Source: Emydura subglobosa (taxonomy: Eukaryota > Chordata > Testudines > Chelidae). Taken from it: a DNA stretch of 64,000 nt. The notes beneath the pieces are model-generated. The model saw nothing but the letters and a program-made list of their open reading frames with translations, did not search any database and had not been told where the DNA came from. This document shows, piece after piece, positions 23,140 to 33,990 of this stretch. How positions within the stretch are numbered: the stretch's first letter is position 1; each line of letters opens with the position of its first letter. A program made the translations under genes and the position numbers. The stretch is taken from positions 5,377,679-5,441,678 of the forward strand of contig ML680098.1 in the NCBI GenBank assembly GCA_007922225.1, given 5' to 3'.

Positions 23140-25135
23140 AGCAAATGTCATTGCGAAAGAGATGTTGATACTTAATTGCTTCCTCAATGTGTGTCAAGGA
23201 AGACGGGACAGGGTGTAACAAACCTCATACCAGGCAAGAAGGGTGGTAAAGAGCATGTTTGGGCTCAGGAAGTCCTGTTCCCACCCCACCCCCACACCTG
23301 CAAGGCATGCCAATCTTGGAAAAGAAGCCTTAAAAATGGAGAGGCTCAGTTTAGAAGACCTCAACCCAATGAGTTCACAAACCTCTCACCCTCAGCTCCC
23401 AGAGGCCTTTGGTTGACTGTGAACACAGAGCAACAGGACATATGGCTGGAGGCTCCAGGCCAGGCAGAGAAGCTGGAGCCATTTATTTCTGTGAATTTCT
23501 TTTCTTTTCTTTTTTTTTTTTGGTTACCTCAAGGGTGGAGACTAAGGGCTGGGCCCCCGGGCAGACCCTTGCTGAGAATACGAGCCCCTTGAGGAGAAGG
23601 TACAGACATTGTAGGAAGTAGCCCAGGGAAGGATTAAGAGGTCTGAGCAGACAGACCTTAATCACTTGCCACATGGCTGGAAGCCGGAGTCAAGGGAGGA
23701 AGTTCCCCTGTGCAGCCTCACCAGGAGGACTAGCCACATAGAAGAGACCAGAAGGACTATTGAACCTGGACCAGGGCCATCAAGGTTCACAATCCTCCTC
23801 AACTTCAAGTGAGCTTTCCCCCAGCTTGGATGATGTTTCCCCTCTGTGTGGAACATAATGAGGTGTCTCTGGGCCACAGTATTTAAGGGGCCTGTGACGG
23901 AACAGACATGGAGACTGAACTAATCCCTTGCGTCTAAAAACGCCACCTCCAGCGTAGGGTTTTGATCCATTGCCGCTGCCCATACTGTACATGGTCTGTG
24001 GATACATTATCCTTACATAAATTTCAAGCCGCCTCCCCAGCCCCCTTCTCAGCCCAGGTGGCAATGTTTGGGAAGATGCCAGGTAGGGAAGTTGACACTG
24101 ACACTTTTCACCACAGCTGAATTCATTTTCCGCACTATATAACGCAGCAGAACACCAGTGCATAAAGCATCACGTGGGGATAGAGATATTTACCTGGAGC
24201 CCTTGGACAGGTGTGGTGTTGGTAGCTTTATCTTTATACCCGTGTTCATCACAGTGAATGATATACTAAGGCAGGATGCTGTTGCTGAGGATTACCTGGG
24301 AGATTTAATCCCCAGTGCATTTGGAAGAGGCTGGGCTTTTCCCCTCCACAGCATTATTTGACAAGAAATTACTGTACTGTTTTATGACATTGCTTTCCTG
24401 AAGGACAAAATCCATACCCATATAGTGACAGTGCAGAGGGCAACCCTGGTGTCTGGCTGCCTTTAGCAACCCCTTCGGGTTCAGATGTACACAGTGGTAA
24501 TAATAATGCACTATTATTTGGAGGGCAAAGAAGAGGACTACCTTATAGAGAATATTAGTTATATATGAAAAGCTTCTCTTGATTTATTTCAGAAAGGCTG
24601 CATGCGATGCCACTTGCGTGAGTGAAACAGAAGAGCAGGCATGGTTCACACCAAGCACTATTCCCCTGCAACAAGTAGCCAGGCAGCATGTGAAATGCCA
24701 GCACTATCTGACCTTCAGAAGTTGTCCTGGTCTGACAATCATTTGGACCAAGTCTGGTCAAACCTGTTCCTGGGAGACGCGTAAGGGGTTATTGTAAGCT
24801 TGACATACACACATGCAACTTATTCATAGTCTGCCTGAGCTGTGCTTTCTGTATTCCATGGACCACAATGGATTTTAGCAAAATAAATAAAGTTTATTTA
24901 TTATTTGTATCATGAACATTGACAACTGGGTCTTGAGGGGCTTCATCTGCTCTCCAAATTGAGGGATTGAATTAATAAAGGAAACAGTTTAGAACAGACG
25001 CTCATTTATCTCACTTTATTAAAAGTGGACTCATTTAGTTATGGTATAAAACTACTCACTAAAGTGACATTCAACAGCTATTATTTTATCTTTTAAATCT
25101 AGCCACCCCAAATAAAAACACGTGTTTATTCCCCT
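23140..25135. other. No recognised gene or repeat
   Basis: The longest open frame (23176-23592, 138 codons) has no recognisable domain and ends through a poly-T tract. No element boundary seen. Confidence 0.4.
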
Positions 25136-25139
25136 CTGT

Positions 25140-25390
25140 ATACAATACTGCCTAGAAGGCCCCAACTGAGATCGCTGCCTCATTATGCTTGGCATTGTAC
25201 ATATATGTGTCAAGAGACAGTCCCTGCCTTTAGGACCTTATGCTCTAAATAAGACAGACAACGGGTGAGAAAGGAAGTATTATTATGCCCACTTTACAGA
25301 TGCATAACTGAGGTTCAGAGCGATCCAGCCACAGGAGTCAGAATGAAAGGAGGACAAATTACCCTAATCAGATGGTAGGGAAGCCTGCAG
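25140..25390 (-). repeat. tRNA-derived SINE, reverse orientation
   Basis: TAGAAGGCCCCAACTGAGAT, CATTATGCTTGGCATTGTAC, AGAGACAGTCCCTGCCTTTA and CACTTTACAGATGCATAACT follow the order of the copy at 15675-15910. The tRNA-like head is largely lost. Confidence 0.65.
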
Positions 25391-25559
25391 CTGCAAACAC
25401 AGAATTTGTCTGACCAGCTTATAACTAAATATCACAACATATTATAAAATTACTTTGTACTTGTGGCAAAAGAGACCTTTCTATGCTGAGTTACTTTGCC
25501 TCTCTCTATCAATCACCAGACGGACACTTCTGTCTATTTATCTAAATCACTTTTCAGCC

Positions 25560-25745
25560 AAGAATCTTAAAGTGCTTTAAAGACATCATTTAAGCATCAC
25601 CATTTTATGTGATAATTTTATCCCCATTTTGCAGATGGGAAATCAGGGAGGCCTGGAGCTGGGAAATGACTTGTTCAAGGTCACCCAGTGAGTCAGTGTC
25701 AGAAACAGGAACAGAACCCAAGAAAGAATGGCTATTTTCAGAAAC
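25560..25745 (-). repeat. MIR-type SINE, reverse orientation
   Basis: CCCCATTTTGCAGATGGGAA, GAAATGACTTGTTCAAGGTC and GGAACAGAACCCAAGAAAGA are the core and decayed head of a MIR-like SINE read in reverse. A possible continuation of the head (TCTAGCCACTGAACCACATT) lies at 25853-25873. Confidence 0.75.
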
Positions 25746-25749
25746 TGCA

Positions 25750-26620
25750 GCTCTTTAAGGTATTTTGTTCACACGGATCCTACCTCATGGGGCACATGTG
25801 TACCAGAAGTGGGATCTGTGTGGACAAAGGAGAATCTTAAATAATATCCCTGCTCTAGCCACTGAACCACATTCCCAGTGATTAACTACAAGGAAGGAGT
25901 TACCTGAACAACTGGTATCTCACAGACAGGTCAGTACTCACATCTCCCCCTCTTCCCTGATATGCAGCTTAAGCCTTCTCTCTTCTCTCTCCATGCTCCT
26001 TGCCATCACCAGTATTACGAGTTGCTTCTCCCTTCTCCTGGCCTGGGGTGTATCCTCACTGCCCTGTGCACAGGGGGGCTGTCCTTTAAGAAAAAAATCA
26101 CTACAACTAGCCGGTAAGGAGTGTGAAGCCCAATACATGAAAGACAATGAAGTACATAAACAGAAACCCCAACAAAGGAACACCACACCTAAAAAAGCAA
26201 CATAAAAGGGGACTTTACCGAAACAGAAAAATAGGATATAGGGTACAGGAGAGAAAAGAGTTAAAAGCTGGACAAGTGGTCAGGCCTAAATTACAGGGAA
26301 TGGGGTCATGGCAAGGGCAAACCTTGTTTCTGTTAACTGGTGTGAATTTTAGTTAGAGTCTGTTATCTTTTTCTTCTTTTCCTCCCTTCCTGGCCATCTG
26401 TGCTGGGAATGAGGCACTATCACCATTTCTGAGTAAGGCCTTGGTGGGAAAAAAGCATTATCTTCCTTCTCCCCCTGGCACGCCTTTACTTCAAAGAATG
26501 TTAGTGTAAAATGTATAGGTTTTAAGGTGATGTGCCTGACCTCTGTATGGTAATCCTGTGAACAACAAACAGGGGCGGGTATAATTGTATTCATCATGTA
26601 GTTGTTAATATTCATTTTAT
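25750..26620. other. No recognised gene or repeat
   Basis: No exon supported. The right end leads into a possible LTR whose 5' boundary might lie here. Confidence 0.35.
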
Positions 26621-26623
26621 AGG

Positions 26624-26815
26624 TGTCAATGTAACCAACTAAAGGTCTATGGGGAGTTGCTGAAAATGTATACATTTACATACTGTTATGGATAAAAGAA
26701 CTGTAAAGTAACCCCCTCGTTGCTCACTCGTGGCGGCGAGGTGGAACAAACAGGCAATAAAAAGTTCCGTCTCCCCAGTCCACCCCCAGGACAACCTGTT
26801 TGGTTATTTCTAACA
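26624..26815 (+). mobile_element. Candidate short solo LTR
   Basis: Starts TGTCAATG and ends TTTCTAACA, and both sides carry TAGG (26620-26623 and 26816-26819), a possible 4-bp target duplication. Inside are a TATA-like GGATAAAAG near 26691 and an AATAAA near 26757, followed by a C-rich U5-like segment. The order matches an LTR, but 192 bp is short and a 4-bp match can arise by chance. The true 5' end may lie upstream. No coding region attached. Confidence 0.35.
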
Positions 26816-26819
26816 TAGG

Positions 26820-27426
26820 GAAGGAAAGGGTTAAGATTAGCTAAGAAGAATTAAACAAATCCCTCACCTCCCAACATTCAACTCATCCCCGCCTCCAGCT
26901 CCCTCCCTACCATCTTCCCCAGGCAGATGGCATACTGAGGTTGAATGCTAAGATGGAGTGTTGTAGCACTCAGCTTACTTTATTTTTCACCCTTGGGTGG
27001 GTCAGGGATTTCCCCAGACTCCTTCCAGGCTTGCTGGTTCCACGGTCTAGAATCTGGTGAGAGTCTTGGCTGGCTTTTGATGCCAGGTTGGATCTTGGTC
27101 TCTGCTGCATGTTGGTTACCTGGTGCTGGAACTGCCCGATCAATGCAGCTAGATCTCACAGCAGAGCAAACACTCGCTTTTGGGGGAGTGGGAGCTGTGT
27201 TTTCCCTTCCCGTTTCCAAGCTCAAAACAGAAACTAAACCTATCATCTTGTGGAGTCAAGCTGTCCCCTGGCTTGTCACTGGCCCAGTGGACTGCCTCTG
27301 TATTAGCCTCACCAGGAATTTCTAGTTCCTTCTGTCCCCACCCCGACTCCATAGATACTGGGAAATGGTATCTCAGGCTCTGGTAGCGGTTTCAATTGTA
27401 GTCCTTTTGGTAGGACCCCCCTACAG
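26820..27426. other. No recognised gene or repeat
   Basis: Overlapping frames on both strands at 26945-27390 are mutual shadows and contain no recognised domain. Confidence 0.4.
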
Positions 27427-27876
27427 CAGAGGTTCTCAAACTGGGAAGCAAGTCACCTTGGAAGGGGCATGGAATGTATTCAGGGAGGGCATGAGAAGCT
27501 TTAGGAAAGAGAAAACTTACTGCACACATTTTACCCAAAGCAATGAAAAGTAGCAAAGCTGATTCCTCCAGACATACCAGGTCCTCAGATGGTGCTGTGC
27601 ATTTTGATGGATTTCTGTTAAGCTTGCATAGTCGTTGCCATCTGTATGTTAATCCGTTTGCTATGACGTGATGTGCACATTTAATTGTAAGCATCGACCA
27701 CAATGGCAGTTTTGCTTTTGCTCTTGTTACAGTGGATCATTGGCTGTGTTTGAATCAATGCCTGACTGTTTTTAATAGTTAGGGAGAGAGTTGCATGTTG
27801 ATTTAAAAAAAAAAAAATCAGTATATGTACTTGTGTGGCGAGAAAGGGCACGATCAAATAAGTTTGAGAACCACTG
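27427..27876. mobile_element. Non-autonomous hAT element with 8-bp target duplication
   Basis: The ends CAGAGGTTCTCAAACT and AGTTTGAGAACCACTG are inverted repeats differing at one position of 16, in the CAGNGGTTCTCAAAC form typical of hAT/Charlie elements. The flanks CCCTACAG and CCCTAGAG match at 7 of 8 positions, the 8-bp duplication expected for hAT. The 450-bp body has no transposase frame and includes an A-run at 27805-27817. A decayed deletion derivative. Confidence 0.85.
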
Positions 27877-28429
27877 CCCTAGAGGTTGTCTAGTGCTCCA
27901 GTAGCAGGCAAATTCCAAGTGGGGGTTACAATACTGTATCACATTATGCAGGAGCCATCTTTCTAAGACCAAGGCAATATGGACTAACACAGTTGTCTGT
28001 TAGTCATTCGCCGCCCTGGAAAGCGAGCTACAGGACCTGCATTCTTCCCCAGGTGCGTGGCAGTAACATTAATTTGCGCTGTTTTAATGCAGAAAGTCAG
28101 CAATGATCTCAGTGAAACTGTTATAATCTTTCAACAGATGGGCTACTCAAAGTAAAGCAACTCTTCAAAGCCTTGATATAACTCATCCTTAATCCAGTCA
28201 ATGGCCATACAATATCAACACAGGAGCCAGATATTACAAAGATCTGCAAGTTACATACTATAGAGTAGGAGCGTTCAATGACCCTTCCCTTTATGTATCT
28301 TTTTCTATGATGCTGCTAATTTCAAAAGCCTTACTCACACCAGGAGGTAAGGAAGGTGTTTGATATTATGGGGAATGAGATTCAATAAACAGTGTCAAAT
28401 GTCTTCTTCTTGTACCAACCTCGTTAGTA

Positions 28430-28560
28430 AGGCCCTGATTCAGCAAAGCCCATGCTTAACTTTAAATGTGCCCTTAAGTGTTTTGCTGAATAGGATTTAA
28501 GCACTTGCCTAAAGCTAGGCATGTGCTTAAGTACTTTGTTGAACGGGACCTATAGCTCTA
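28430..28560. repeat. Foldback repeat (CTTAAG/TTTGCTGAA family)
   Basis: CCCTGATTCAGCAAAGCCCA at the left pairs with AAGTACTTTGTTGAACGGGA at the right. Inner arms ATGCTTAAC and the GTGCTTAAG phrases also pair. Related to 7379-7503 and 3499-3650. Confidence 0.65.
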
Positions 28561-28682
28561 ATTCAGACTATTTCAGTCAATTAAACATGGGAGGCAACAT
28601 CAACTAGTGGACTGAGTCAAAGATGGGGGGCCTGATCCAACGCCCATTGAAGTCACTGGGATTCTTTCCAATCAACACCAGC

Positions 28683-28980
28683 ATCATGGCCTAGTTGCTA
28701 GGAATTTTTTAGGTCTCGTGTTCTCTCTAATCCAGATGGGCTGTGTGGCCTTTGGCAATTAGTCACTAAGGATCTGATCCTGTGCTCCACTTCCTCCTTC
28801 TGGAAAATAATGGCTCAGCACCTCACAGGCCTGGGCCATCAACCTCTTTGCATCGCAGAGTCTCCACAAGTAAAACAGGGATAACAGTCACCTACCCCTT
28901 GCAAAGGTGCTGAGAGAGTTAATATTCATACAGTACTTTTGAAAAGTAATGTGCTCTTTCAGTGCTAAGTATAAATAAAA
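28683..28980 (+). repeat. MIR/turtle-type SINE, forward, decayed
   Basis: Head relic ATGGCCTAGTTGCTAGGAAT, core GTGTGGCCTTTGGCAATTAG, then AGTAAAACAGGGATAACAGT, CACCTACCCCTTGCAAAGGT and tail CAGTGCTAAGTATAAATA. There is an insertion of unrelated sequence in the middle. Confidence 0.65.
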
Positions 28981-29219
28981 AAAGAAAGAAGGTGGTGTAG
29001 TAACATGGGGAAAATAAAGGTTTGTGCCTGACTGATACTTGGAAATAGTCATTACTGGGATTATGAAAGGTTAAGGTGTTAAATTTCATGTTCTGGGAGA
29101 TGCAATATTTGTAATCTTTCCCCCATTTCAAAAGAGTAAGAGTTAAAGATTTTTTGTTTGCAGCAACAGTTGGGAGCACAAATTTCAATCATGAGTCAGA
29201 GGGTTAGATCTTCAATGGC

Positions 29220-29745
29220 TTGGCTAAGGGCTCCAAAGCACCATGGGAAGAGAAAGTCCTCCACTGTATTGTTCTGGTGAGGGCACACCTTGATTACTGT
29301 ATTCAGTTCTGAGGTATCTTAGTACCAGAAAGATTATCAGAGGGGTTTCAGAGCAGACAAACAGAATACATAACAGGACAGCAGGATTTGACTTCAGAGG
29401 AAAGATGAATAAATAGTTTGACTGAACAACAGCTAAGAGAGGGAACATGATAGGGTCTCACAAGTACATGAAGGTTGTAAACCTCAAGAGGAGTGGAATT
29501 GTCTTACAGGGATAATAAAGGTACAACCTTGGAGTAATGAGGTGACAGTGAGAGAGAAAAAGGTTAAGCAGTATTAGGATAAACTTCCTGTCCTGAGAGC
29601 TATTAGTCTGCAGGATAGTGTCCCAAGGAAATTGATGGACTCCCCCCCATATTTGGTAGAGTTAACGCTATTCTGGAAAAAGCTGTTGACTAGACTAGGT
29701 AGACCATAAGTTTTTTTTCTAAGTCTCTGTAAGTCTAAAAGCCTT
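29220..29745 (+). mobile_element. Old CR1/L3-type LINE copy, 3' coding part
   Basis: Diverged but colinear with the pattern I know for the 3' end of CR1 ORF2: TGATTACTGTATTCAGTTCT, then CATGATAGGGTCTCACAAGT, GTTAAGCAGTATTAGGATAA, ACTTCCTGTCCTGAGAGCTA and GACTAGACTAGGTAGACC. These correspond to the segments encoding the reverse transcriptase tail and the 3' non-coding end. Many stops; inactive. The long extent makes this one of the clearest LINE relics here. Confidence 0.7.
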
Positions 29746-30139
29746 GGTTCGAGGAACATTTGAACCACTTGGCCTACAAAATGAAGGCAGAGACTTTTAC
29801 TGTGAGATTAGAGGTGATTCCAAGTTTAAAGGTTTCATATCCCATTATCAACCTTCTGATGGTTTCACCTAATGAGGTGCCAGGCAAGGACAACATGGAG
29901 GTCAAAAATACCTATCAAGATGTTACTTCCTTTAAGCCCAGTGTGAAAACCACAGATGCGGGAAGAGTTGAGCACAGGAAAAAATAATGGTGGTAACATT
30001 GTACTTCTCAATGGAGCACTTTTAAAATATTCAGTCATTAAGCCGCACAGCATACTTGTTGATGTACACTAAGTAACATGGACATCTTACAGCCAGGTGA
30101 TATATAATCTTTCTGCACATCAATGTAACTTTCTGAAGG

Positions 30140-30660
30140 TCATCGTTAGGGCTGGTTGAAAATTTTCTATCAAAACTGTTTACATGGAAAACAACATTTT
30201 TTACAAAAAGCACCTGCCTTCTGCAGAAAGTTTCGATTTTGTGTCAAAAAACCAAATTCCAGAAAACAAAGTAGTTTGATTTGGAAATGACAATGGAAAT
30301 TGTAGTTTGTTTTCTTTACGTCCCTATTGTCCTCTATAGGTCATGCTTCCCAGATGGACAACATCTCCCATCATGCACCATGGCCAGGAAGTCTCACGAT
30401 GCACACCTTTCCTCGCCGAGATGGGAGACCCTGATGTATCATGGGAGATGTAGTCCAATCAGGGGAAAATGGGAGCACAAGGCACTCAAACTATAACTCC
30501 CATGAGGAACTGTGGCACCATTTCCCAATTGAAATATTTTATTTTGGGGGCAAAATATTTCTGTTTTTGAATGCTGAAACATTTTGGCCAATTTTTTTTC
30601 CAAAAGATTCCAAATTTTCCATAGACAAAAAAACCCCATTTTTCAAGCAGCTCCAATCAC
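30140..30660. repeat. Large foldback element, about 0.5 kb
   Basis: The outer arms are TTTC/GAAA-rich: GGCTGGTTGAAAATTTTC at the left and TTTTTCAAGCAGCTCCAATC at the right. The inner arms contain GACAACATCTCCCATCATGC at the left and GATGTATCATGGGAGATGTA at the right, which can pair. The centre near 30400 is the tip of the hairpin. Non-coding, MITE-like; superfamily unassigned. Confidence 0.65.
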
Positions 30661-30976
30661 AGTGAGTCCATAACAGAACCAAGAATAGTATCAAGGAATC
30701 CTGGTGGCCAAGTCCTTGATGTAAGACCTAGATCCCACTCCCTTCCAGTATATGCTTAGTAGTATAGCTATTGCTGTTAATTATCTGCGGCTGACCAGAG
30801 AGCTTCAGTGGCCAGAACCAGCAGCATTTCAGGATGTGCTAATAGTGAAAAATCTAGCTATTTATTATAATAATTGGTTTTCAAACCTCCTTCTGGTTGT
30901 TTTGACCCTTCTTTTTCTGTCTTATCTTGCGAGATCTAAAGTCTCCTGGGGCATGGGTTGTCTCATTTATTTGCAG
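30661..30976. other. Upstream flank of the broken DUSP exon
   Basis: No upstream phosphatase exon can be recognised here. The last bases (ATTTATTTGCAG) form a usable 3' splice acceptor. Confidence 0.4.
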
Positions 30977-31197
30977 GTAAAATGTTTGTTCACTGTGCCA
31001 TGTGGATAAGATGCTCTACATCTTTAGGGCTTGCTTTCTTTTTTAATGATCCATGAAAACAAGACGCTTGTGAAGGCTTTAAAAATGGTGGATTCTCACA
31101 GAGATCCTGAGGATTTCTGAGCCAGCTCCAAGACCTGGACATCAAATTAAATGGAGAGAAGAAAGGAATTAGAGAATCTGCCAGCAGAGAACCATAA
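30977..31197 (+). pseudogene. Broken terminal exon of DUSP13-like phosphatase
   Basis: After an acceptor CAG at 30974-30976 the translation starts KMFVHCAM, the catalytic loop of dual-specificity phosphatases. The catalytic Cys codon TGT is at 30994-30996. The residue that should be the catalytic Arg (31012-31014) is TGC, Cys, and the loop Gly (31003-31005) is TGG, Trp. A frameshift follows in the T-run at about 31026-31033. The next frame reads MIHENKTLVKALKMV and then SHRD; after a second shift (about 31098-31112) the frame reads GFLSQLQDLDIKLNGEKK and stops at TAA 31195-31197. The order and spacing match the family's last exon. With loop loss plus two frame breaks it cannot make an active enzyme. 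It resembles the exon at 60195-60415 and lies on the same strand. Confidence 0.85.
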
Positions 31198-33900
31198 TAC
31201 AGAACTGCAGAGAGAGGATGCAACATTATCAGCATCTCATGTATCTCTTTTTAAATGCCTTGTGTTTTGCAAACTAAGGGCATAAACTGAAAATGCAGCA
31301 TAACAAACACATTCTGTATGTAAATGCTTATTTGACTTTATTATCTTTACATTTTATGAAGCCTATCTAAATTCTACCTGCAGCTCAGTTGGCTATGGTA
31401 TTATTCACTCCCTGTCCTCAACTGTTGTGAGAGATTGCTGCAAACTGTTAAACAGCTGCCAAGCTCCACCCCAGAGGTGGCTGCATTTCAGCAATGTATG
31501 ACATTTATATTAGTCTGCAAAGCGTTAGGATCCTTTGGGGGGTAAAAAGTGCTTTATTATTATATTATTTCCACTGCAGTAATGCCTACGGGCCCCAATC
31601 AGGGCCCCCATGGTGCTATATTGTAAAGTTAGATTGTTACTGTTTTGAGGTTTTAATGTTAGCATCTGTTTGTTATAGGGTATAACATTTTGTGCAGCAG
31701 TCTAAGCCCCTTGGCTGGGGCATGGAGGCTGTTTAGATACAGAACAGCTGGGAAATGTTGAAGCCACTCTCTTAAGAAACAATTCCAGTCTGTTTTCTGT
31801 ACTCTTCCCCCTGGGTCTTCATCAGTAGGGGATTTTCATGAGAAGATCTTAACTTGAATGGATTTTCATCTGCTCTGGCTGCTCCCCACCAAAAGTCAAG
31901 CAGTTGATGTAGAAAATGATTATGCTGTTATAAAGGAGGAAGCTTGGAAATGGGCTAAGGGTCTCTCATTAGGTCTGAAAAGATGATCCAACTTTGCAAC
32001 TTTAGTTTCTGTTCCTTTAGTTACAGTTTCCCCTCTCAATATCAATATTACTTTTGCAGAAAGATCATGTTGTGCAGTAGTTGCCCATCTGTACTGAGGA
32101 AACACAAAGAGAAGGCAATGGGGCCCTAGATGGCTAAGGGGAGTGCTCATAGGTGCACAACCTTTAGTCTCTAGATCACTGGAGAAAGTCTGGGCCAGCA
32201 TAGCTGTGACCCACTGTCACTGTCATCTGATGGCTGCATGCTGGCTTGTCATTATGTGAAATGAATCTTGCCGTCTCAGTCCAGTCCCCAGTAGACAGGC
32301 TTCCCCATCACAAAGCCAGCGCCAGAACTGGCACTGATAAACACCTTTGCTGCCAGTTTCAGGAATGAAAAGGCATGGATACCAGACTACCCTGAGCTGG
32401 TTGCTCAGGGACAGGGCTGCGGCAGATTAGTAGGGCAGCATGAAGGAGCATGCACGGCTACTCTCCATGCGGTCCATGAAACAGATTTCAGCCTCCTGGG
32501 CAGTCAGTGCAGAGCTACCCACAACTACAGAGTTTTCTGTGATTACCATCCCATCTGCCTTAGCCTACTGAATGGATAAGGAACTTTGAAGTAAACCAGA
32601 CTTCTTTTCTGAGCATTCAAGCATGATCCTGTTCCTATGAAAGTCTATAGCAAAAGTTCTTATTGACTTCAGTGGAGGAAGGACGGAGTCTTTCAGGCAA
32701 TGTTTTCCTCGCAGGTGAACACTGCCATTGAACCCTGAAGGAAGTTGCTGAATAGCAAGATTTTGCCCTTTGCTCGGAAAAAGGTGTGGTAAGATCTTTT
32801 CCACAGGACATTCCTTGCTCTGCCCAGTACCAGAACCTAAGGAGATTAATTCATGTACAAAATTTAATATCTTTGTTGTTGCATGTTTACATACCAGCAC
32901 AAAACAGGACTGTAAAGAGAACCAATATTTTAATACCTTTCCAATTAATCCCCAATTCTTAAGAAACTGGTTGGTGTGATGGACATATCGGTGTGTCACA
33001 GCTGCTGTGGTTATTCATTGCTGTGATGGAAAAATTCTACATGGACTATAAAGCGTCGTTGATATTATAGCCGTGATGATTTACTATAAGGCAGTTCATT
33101 CTTTTCCATTGAAGAAAGTCTGGTGCATTTTCCCAGCATTGCTGATTTGTTGGGGAAAAAAATCACTAGAATGGTATTTACCCCGTCTCTCTATTAACGA
33201 ATTCCAACCCGAGGATTTGCAGACTTCCTATAAAAATTCCCGCAATAAGTATACTCTGTGGGAGCAGGATGAGAAAATCTGTTAGGAGCTCTGTAGATGG
33301 CAGTATAAACCTGAGACTCAGCAAACTAAACACTGGATAACATCTACACAGCACATTGAAAATCCTATATACAGCCCACAAGTTTTCCCATCACTCTTTC
33401 AAGGAAGCGAATGCGCCTTACTGAACGTGCTCCATTAGAGCCAGAATTACATCTCAAGATCATTAGGAAAGCTTTCTGTCTCCACCCTGAAAATCTTAAT
33501 ATAAAATGTCTTCCGGTGCACCGTAATAAGCTGTACACACGGTTTTATATATCTAAAGCAAGCAATAATACAACCAGATTGGGACAGATTTGTTGCACAC
33601 CAAACACAGAGAAAAATTAATTAATTAATAACTTTTATTCCCTATGCGAGATGAATTTTACTCCATATTGAGGCACAGGGCTCATCTCAGGATTAATGAC
33701 CAGCTGGAAGGAACAGATTGGCCCAGTCTGCACCTCTGGCTATTAATTCCATCTGCTCATTAATCCTCAGGAAATTCCCTGCATTGAACACTTTTCTGCT
33801 ATTTTTATCTAGAATTCTTTGAAAAAAAGCGGTAGGTGGATGGGATATTTTATGGCACTGATAGATTTACTCAACAGCACGTGGAGTCCTACATGAAAAA
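31198..33900. other. Mostly unassigned; one short repeat
   Basis: 31540-31640 contains GGGCCCCAATCAGGGCCCCC, a phrase of the reverse-oriented amniote SINE tail group. No exon could be supported elsewhere, including the 144-codon reverse frame at 32565-32999. Confidence 0.4.
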
Positions 33901-33904
33901 CTCA

Positions 33905-33990
33905 GATTCTTAGGTGATGTAAAATCAGTGTAGCTACACTGGCATTAGCAGAGATATAACCATTTGCACCAGCTGAGAATCTGATCCCAT
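33905..33990. repeat. Small foldback repeat
   Basis: CAGATTCTTAGGTGATGTAA at the left pairs loosely with CACCAGCTGAGAATCTGATC at the right. Same class as 37262-37360. Confidence 0.5.

Noticed and set aside
23176..23592. 138-codon frame
   Set aside because: Passes through a poly-T tract, overlaps frames in other phases and matches nothing known to me.
26945..27352. Long overlapping frames on both strands
   Set aside because: They are mutual shadows in a slightly GC-richer stretch with no domain and no splice context.
32565..32999. 144-codon reverse frame
   Set aside because: AT-rich region, no recognisable domain, overlapped by a forward frame. Treated as chance.
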